A DNA stretch of 9,462 bases from Candidatus Aenigmatarchaeota archaeon (GTDB lineage Archaea; EX4484-52; B79-G9), in assembly GCA_023142905.1 (NCBI GenBank), contig JAGLIP010000021.1, forward strand, positions 1-9,462, given 5' to 3'. The position numbers and the translations under genes were made by a program. Positions 5,573 through 9,462 of this stretch are shown piece after piece. Within the stretch, counting starts at the first letter, position 1. Every line of letters starts with the position of its first letter. The notes under the pieces are model-generated. The model was not told the origin of the DNA. It did no database searches and saw nothing but the letters and a program-made list of their open reading frames with translations.

Positions 5573-5899
5573 TTATTTAGGTGAGAGATAAGGAGAATTG
5601 TATAGGTCATTCAACTCAAATTGTGTTTCAAATTTAGATTTATCCATCACCTGAGGACCATGATTGAATATCGAATGTTGTCCCTTACCTAAGTAAACAG
5701 AAGTTTCTGAACTAAGACTATGCTTGTCTGAAATAGGAACCGTGAGTGTTTTCTTCTCATAATTTATGATTGCTAACTCATTATAACCTCCGACATGGTT
5801 CGACCTTGCAAATAATACATGAACCGGAGTTTGTCTGTTTGTACCAACCTCACGAAAATTACCAATATTGTTTCCTACATCAAATATCAAATTAGCCAT
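5573..5899 (-). CDS. Unrecognised 108-aa beta-rich protein
   Basis: No family recognised. The 108-residue product appears to be mostly beta strands: ANLIFDVG, TPVHVLFARS, NELAIINYEKKTLTVPI, ETSVYLG, then a short helix near FELNDLY. It is hydrophilic overall, without a signal peptide or membrane segment; the order of strands suggests a small beta barrel or sandwich. ATG 5899 is supported by an SD-like GGTGGTGG (5904-5911) 4 nt upstream. It is a single gene, convergent with RNase J and divergent from the EamA gene. That a stop-free frame of this length carries an SD argues for a real gene, but sequence comparison would be needed to be sure. Confidence 0.6.
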   Translation of the reverse strand: MANLIFDVGNNIGNFREVGTNRQTPVHVLFARSNHVGGYNELAIINYEKKTLTVPISDKHSLSSETSVYLGKGQHSIFNHGPQVMDKSKFETQFELNDLYNSPYLSPK

Positions 5900-6010
5900 A
5901 TTACCACCACCAAGTTAAATAAAAAATTCGTTAAAAAGAACTGAGCACCAAAATTATTTAAACATTTGCTTAAAACGACGATTTAATCAAGTATTGTTTT
6001 TAGAAACAAA

Positions 6011-6020
6011 CTATTTAATA
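6011..6020 (+). promoter_or_regulatory. TATA-like box of the EamA gene
   Basis: CTATTTAATA is centred 26 nt upstream of ATG 6042. No SD is present, so the mRNA is probably leaderless. Confidence 0.5.
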
Positions 6021-6041
6021 CCTTAAACCACAACAACATTC

Positions 6042-6905
6042 ATGCTTGGATTTATTTTAGCGTTTCTGGCAGCCGCATCAAAGGCGACAACAGATCTTTT
6101 CGCCAAAAAAGGGCTCGGTAAAACTGACGAGTATGTTGTGGCATTTTCGCTTCGGTTTTTCTCAATTCCTTTTCTGTTTGCAATCATACCATTCATTGAT
6201 ATTCCGAAACTAAACACAACATTTTTCATAGCAGTTATCGCAAGTGCAATAATCAATGTGGCGGCGCAGATTCTATACATGAAGGCCATAAAGACATCCC
6301 CCTTATCGCTTACAGTTCCTTTTCTTTCTTTTGCCCCTATGTTTCTCCTTGTTACATCATACTTCGTATTGGGCGAATTTCCCGGATTTTTAGGAACCTT
6401 AGGCGTTTTCATGATTGTTGCAGGGGCTTACATCCTTAATATAAACAAATTAAAAGGAGGGCTTACAAAACCCCTAAAATCAATACTCAAAGAAAAAGGA
6501 AGCAGATACATGCTTTTTGTTGCTTTCCTATACAGCATCACAACAAACTTAGACAAGATTGCCATAAACAACTCAAATCCGTATGTCTATGCGATTGCCA
6601 TAAACTTTACACTCGCATTATTTCTTTTTCCCGTGATGTTGAAGTTTTCAGATAATCACTTAAATGATATTGTAAAACATTCAAAAATACTTCTTCCAAT
6701 CGGATTTTTTACAGCAATCGCATCAATCATGCAGTATGTGGCATTCACAATGATACTTGTGGTTTATGTAAGTGCAATTAAAAGAACAGCATCTCTTTTC
6801 AGCATAGCGTATGGCAAATACTTTTTCGGCGAATACAACATAAAGGAGCGCCTTTTAGGCGCAAGCGTAATGATTTTAGGCGTACTTATGATAACCCTTC
6901 TTTAA
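6042..6905 (+). CDS. EamA/DMT family transporter
   Basis: A drug/metabolite-transporter superfamily membrane protein (EamA family). Members export or exchange small metabolites such as amino acids or nucleotide precursors; the substrate cannot be read from the sequence. The 287 residues hold about ten hydrophobic segments in two halves of similar layout, the EamA internal duplication. The first half begins with MLGFILAFLAAASKATTDLFAKKGL and contains the family-typical LSLTVPFLSFAPMFLLVTSYFVLGEFPG followed by a glycine-rich helix. The second half begins around YMLFVAFLYSITTNLDKIAI and ends with KYFFGEYNIKERLLGASVMILGVLMI, the repeat of the same motif. It is single and leaderless. Its stop codon overlaps the stop of the MFS gene on the opposite strand. 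Confidence 0.85.
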   Translation: MLGFILAFLAAASKATTDLFAKKGLGKTDEYVVAFSLRFFSIPFLFAIIPFIDIPKLNTTFFIAVIASAIINVAAQILYMKAIKTSPLSLTVPFLSFAPMFLLVTSYFVLGEFPGFLGTLGVFMIVAGAYILNINKLKGGLTKPLKSILKEKGSRYMLFVAFLYSITTNLDKIAINNSNPYVYAIAINFTLALFLFPVMLKFSDNHLNDIVKHSKILLPIGFFTAIASIMQYVAFTMILVVYVSAIKRTASLFSIAYGKYFFGEYNIKERLLGASVMILGVLMITLL

Positions 6906-8044
6906 TCTTTAAGCAAAGGATAAGCCAAAACAGACCCTAAAACAATAAGAACCCCGTTAACAAGAAAAAGCGCGTTTATGCTCCACGCCTGCACCACAAA
7001 CCCGCTTGCAAGAAAACTTAAAAATGCGCCGATTTTTGCAATTGAGATATATGAGCCAATTAGTTCTCCTTCAATTCCTTTACTTTCTCCTATATCAGAC
7101 ATTAATGTGCATGCAGACACATTCCACATGCTGTTTCCAAGCCCAATGAAAAACAGCGCAAAAATAAGCGCAATATAAGAGTTTGTCAAAAACACAACGC
7201 CGGTAAATATACCGGAAACAAGAGTTCCTAAAAGAACCAAGCGGTATGCTTTTTTATCAGACCACTTGCCGAACACAAACTGCAGAATATGGGTTGCGCC
7301 GAGCGCAAGATAGGCGTATCCGGCATAAGCATAGCTTAAACCAAAAGTCTCCACCACTAAAAGCGGCAGGAATATAGTAAATGCAGGAAATGTCGCATGC
7401 ATCACAGTGCCAAGAATTGCCATTCCTTTAAGTTGCCGATATGATAAAAATTCCTTTATATCGCCCACAAGATCAAGCTCTTTTTTGCTTATGCGCTTTT
7501 TTTTCAGATTATTTTTAGGTAGAAGTATAAGCAGTCCTAAGAGAATCGCAGCAGCTGTAATGAATGGCGCCTGAATAAACATGCGGTCTGCAAGAATTCC
7601 ACCAATAACCGGCCCGAAAAGGCGCCCGACATATTCAATGCTCAAAGAGATTCCGGCATATTTACCGCGCACACTATTGCTTAAAGTGTCCTCAATCTTG
7701 GAGAGTGCTGCCACCATAACAGTTGTTGCGGCAATGGCATCTAAAATCCGCGCAATCGCAAACACAATCCAGCCTGTGCCGTAAGCATACAAAAGAAGGG
7801 CAACAATTTCGCCTGCAATCCCTGCGATAATGACAATCCTTCGCCCTAAGTCATCTGAAATCCTGCCTATTATGGGCGCTGTAAATATTATCGCCAACGG
7901 CATAAAAGAGAAAAGAATACTCAATTCTATATTGTTAAAGCCCATGCTTTTTATGTGCGGCGCCAAAACAGGCATTATCATTGTGATTGCAAGAACAAAA
8001 ACAGCATTAAGCCCCGTCGCCTTCGCATATTCATTTAAGTGCAT
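6902..8044 (-). CDS. MFS family transporter
   Basis: A major facilitator superfamily permease, 380 aa, with about twelve hydrophobic helices. The MFS loop 2-3 signature is present as GRISDDLGRR (60-69). A degenerate counterpart in the second half, FGKWSDKKAYR, follows the central basic loop (KNNLKKKRISKKELD, about 177-191) that separates the two six-helix halves. The overall form resembles the sugar/drug efflux branch of MFS, but the substrate is unknown. ATG 8044 is the start of the MHLNEYAKATGLNAVF N-terminus. A TATA-like CATAAAAAC lies about 25 nt upstream in the 37-nt gap after the paralog operon, so it may have its own leaderless transcript as well as read-through from the two genes upstream. 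Confidence 0.87.
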   Translation of the reverse strand: MHLNEYAKATGLNAVFVLAITMIMPVLAPHIKSMGFNNIELSILFSFMPLAIIFTAPIIGRISDDLGRRIVIIAGIAGEIVALLLYAYGTGWIVFAIARILDAIAATTVMVAALSKIEDTLSNSVRGKYAGISLSIEYVGRLFGPVIGGILADRMFIQAPFITAAAILLGLLILLPKNNLKKKRISKKELDLVGDIKEFLSYRQLKGMAILGTVMHATFPAFTIFLPLLVVETFGLSYAYAGYAYLALGATHILQFVFGKWSDKKAYRLVLLGTLVSGIFTGVVFLTNSYIALIFALFFIGLGNSMWNVSACTLMSDIGESKGIEGELIGSYISIAKIGAFLSFLASGFVVQAWSINALFLVNGVLIVLGSVLAYPLLKD

Positions 8045-8063
8045 AGTTGTTTTTGCCCGCAGT

Positions 8064-8074
8064 TGTTTTTATGC
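8064..8074 (-). promoter_or_regulatory. TATA-like box of the MFS gene
   Basis: On the minus strand GCATAAAAACA is centred about 25 nt upstream of ATG 8044. It is a weak match but correctly placed. Confidence 0.3.
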
Positions 8075-8081
8075 GTTTGCT

Positions 8082-8732
8082 TCAGAAATAAATATTGTGT
8101 ATTTTTTTTAATGCTATTTTGTATGGCGTACAGGATATTATTGCTTTTGCGTCTTCATCAACTTGCCTGTATTTTTTCGGAATTATAGACATTATATTTT
8201 CGCCTACAAACGGAATCTTTTTAGTGTATTTTGTCTCTTTTATGAGTCCGGGTTTTGTAAATATTCCAAGCCGAACCAAATACCATGCCGCAATCAAAAC
8301 ACTTGTTTCAATATAATCCTTACTTTTTGCGAAATACTCATCTTTAAGCGAGATTGTTGAATGAGAATCAGTATCTAAAAGAATTGTATCGCGATTGCTT
8401 TTTATTTTCGTCTCTGTTTTTTTCTCAAGAATATTTTTTTTATTGATAAGAGAAATAAGTTTGGTTGCAAGCGAGTGTAATTGGCTTTCATAAGCAATGT
8501 AGCTTGGAGAAAAACCGGAGTTTTTTACAGACTCTAAAAAATCATATACATCCAAATAAGAATAAGATGGCTGGTAATCATCAATAAGAATTGCAGAAAC
8601 AAAGGTCTTGTTGTCCTTTTTTAGGTTTTCAATTGTTTTTCTAAGTATTTCTGATGATGTTTTTTGCTCTAACGAGAACTTGTCATCTGAATACACATGC
8701 GCAAATTCAATATTGTAGTCAACTTTTTTCAT
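8082..8732 (-). CDS. Unrecognised protein, paralog A of a tandem pair
   Basis: No family recognised. It is 216 aa and clearly homologous to the next gene upstream. Shared blocks are VDYNIEFAHVYSD (4-16), NKTFV..ILIDDYQP (41-55), SPSYIAYESQL (75-85), VLIAAWYLVRLGIF (145-158), NIMSIIPKKY, and the final YF. The alternation of strand (TFVSAILIDD), helix (VYDFLESVKNSG) and strand (PSYIAYES) suggests an alpha/beta, Rossmann-like N-terminal half. The conserved Asp, His, Tyr and Glu could line an active site. The middle (about 95-130) is Lys-rich and variable. No signal peptide is present; the hydrophobic stretch at 145-158 is more likely a buried helix. An SD-like GAGGAT overlaps the stop of paralog B, with 9 nt between the genes, so they form an operon. 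Confidence 0.8.
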   Translation of the reverse strand: MKKVDYNIEFAHVYSDDKFSLEQKTSSEILRKTIENLKKDNKTFVSAILIDDYQPSYSYLDVYDFLESVKNSGFSPSYIAYESQLHSLATKLISLINKKNILEKKTETKIKSNRDTILLDTDSHSTISLKDEYFAKSKDYIETSVLIAAWYLVRLGIFTKPGLIKETKYTKKIPFVGENIMSIIPKKYRQVDEDAKAIISCTPYKIALKKIHNIYF

Positions 8733-8741
8733 AAAATATCC

Positions 8742-9395
8742 TCAAAAATATTCCGAATACATATTTTTGACAAATTGTTTGTATTGTGATGCCATCACAA
8801 TATTTTTGTTTGCAATCTCAACGCCTTCGTATTTTTTTGGAAGTACATTGATTATGTTTTTTGCGGCAAAAGGTTTTGGTTTGGTCATGCCTGTAAGCTC
8901 AACTGCGTTTTTTGCCTGTATTACGCCCAATCGCAGCAACACCCACGAGGTGCTTAAAATAGCGCAGGTGTATCTTGAAAAATGCACTATGCTGCCTTTT
9001 GTCCGTAGTTTTATTTTTTTGCCTGTTTTGTCAGCAAGATAGGTAATTTTCTCGTTTACAGGTATTGTTGGGTGAAATTTGGTTGTTTTTTTCATATCCT
9101 GAGGGATTGATTTCATAAGCAGTTTTGCCGCAGAAATCAGTTTTGACTCGTAAGCTATGTATGTGGGCGCCACACCAAAAGAACACAATTTTTTTAAGAA
9201 TAGATTGAAATTTAATTTATGGAATTTGGGATGATATTCATCTACAAGCAAAGTTAATACAAATGTTTTATTCTCGTCAGTAATCTTTTTTATTAGTTTT
9301 TTTGTAACTTCAGCGCTTTTTATCTGTTCGTCAGTTAATTCAGGCTGGTCTGAATAAATGTGCGCGAATTCTATATTGTAGTCAACTTTATGCAT
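8742..9395 (-). CDS. Unrecognised protein, paralog B of a tandem pair
   Basis: No family recognised. The frame extends upstream to 9443, but ATG 9395 is preferred for two reasons. It gives MHKVDYNIEFAHIYSD, aligning exactly with the first residues of paralog A (MKKVDYNIEFAH). It also lies 26 nt downstream of a TATA-like box, so the mRNA would be leaderless. The product is then 217 aa, almost the same length as its neighbour. Conserved with A are ENKTFV..LLVDEYHP (41-56), APTYIAYESKL (76-86), AILSTSWVLLRLGVI, NIINVLPKKY and the terminal YF. The middle differs. It is the first gene of the minus-strand operon leading into paralog A and possibly the MFS gene. Confidence 0.8.
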   Translation of the reverse strand: MHKVDYNIEFAHIYSDQPELTDEQIKSAEVTKKLIKKITDENKTFVLTLLVDEYHPKFHKLNFNLFLKKLCSFGVAPTYIAYESKLISAAKLLMKSIPQDMKKTTKFHPTIPVNEKITYLADKTGKKIKLRTKGSIVHFSRYTCAILSTSWVLLRLGVIQAKNAVELTGMTKPKPFAAKNIINVLPKKYEGVEIANKNIVMASQYKQFVKNMYSEYF

Positions 9396-9415
9396 AGGTT
9401 TATTGATTTTTCGTA

Positions 9416-9426
9416 GAATATAAAGA
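9416..9426 (-). promoter_or_regulatory. TATA-like box of the paralog operon
   Basis: On the minus strand ATCTTTATATT is centred about 26 nt upstream of ATG 9395. It supports the shorter start for paralog B, because the longer frame begins only 17 nt upstream of the box. Confidence 0.5.
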
Positions 9427-9462
9427 TTAATTTTCTTCTTCACTTTGAATTGTTGAAGCTCC

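Noticed and set aside
6023..6412. Minus-strand frame of 129 codons opposite the EamA gene
   Set aside because: It overlaps the well-supported transporter gene, and its residues mirror the hydrophobic codons of the plus strand.
1..9462. CRISPR array, tRNA or rRNA genes
   Set aside because: No regularly spaced repeats and no tRNA cloverleaf or rRNA signature were found on reading both strands by eye; the GGTCGAACC at 63-71 looks like a tRNA T-arm but lacks the rest.

Overview
The window reads as archaeal chromosome. It encodes eukaryotic/archaeal-type ribosomal protein L15e, two archaeal RNase P protein subunits (Rnp3/Rpp30 and Rnp2/Pop5) and an archaeal-type RNase J. TATA-like boxes lie about 26 nt upstream of several start codons, the pattern of leaderless archaeal transcripts, while genes inside operons carry GTGAT or GAGG-type Shine-Dalgarno (SD) sites. 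The DNA is AT-rich and compact, with several small orphan genes. A small-genome (DPANN-like) archaeon is possible, but the lineage cannot be fixed from this window.

Layout. 1-149: a foldable leader with three helices in front of L15e. 150-731 (+): L15e, with an intrinsic-type terminator across its stop codon. 732-1120: no convincing protein gene; it holds a near-perfect 35-nt hairpin and a candidate small RNA with its own TATA-like box and terminator. 1121-1582 (+): unrecognised, possibly winged-helix protein. 1679-2750 (+): rnp3-rnp2 operon. 2790-2894 (-): N-terminal stub of a GNAT acetyltransferase that keeps a promoter-like box. 2953-3647 (-): two coupled small genes of unknown function. 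3782-4102 (+): DUF202 membrane protein. 4182-5492 (+): RNase J. 5573-5899 (-): orphan 108-aa protein. 6042-6905 (+): EamA-type transporter, meeting 6902-8044 (-), an MFS transporter, tail to tail. 8082-9395 (-): an operon of two paralogous, unrecognised proteins of about 216 residues.

Together the recognisable core is RNA and translation machinery: L15e, RNase P proteins for tRNA 5' maturation and RNase J for 5'-3' RNA decay. It is interspersed with accessory or orphan genes and two transporters. L15e, rnp3 and rnp2 are close neighbours in many archaea; here about 950 bp of noncoding elements plus an orphan gene separate L15e from rnp3. The most unusual items are the tandem paralog pair, the structured intergenic region 732-1120 with the possibly self-regulated orphan at 1121, and the truncated GNAT gene.
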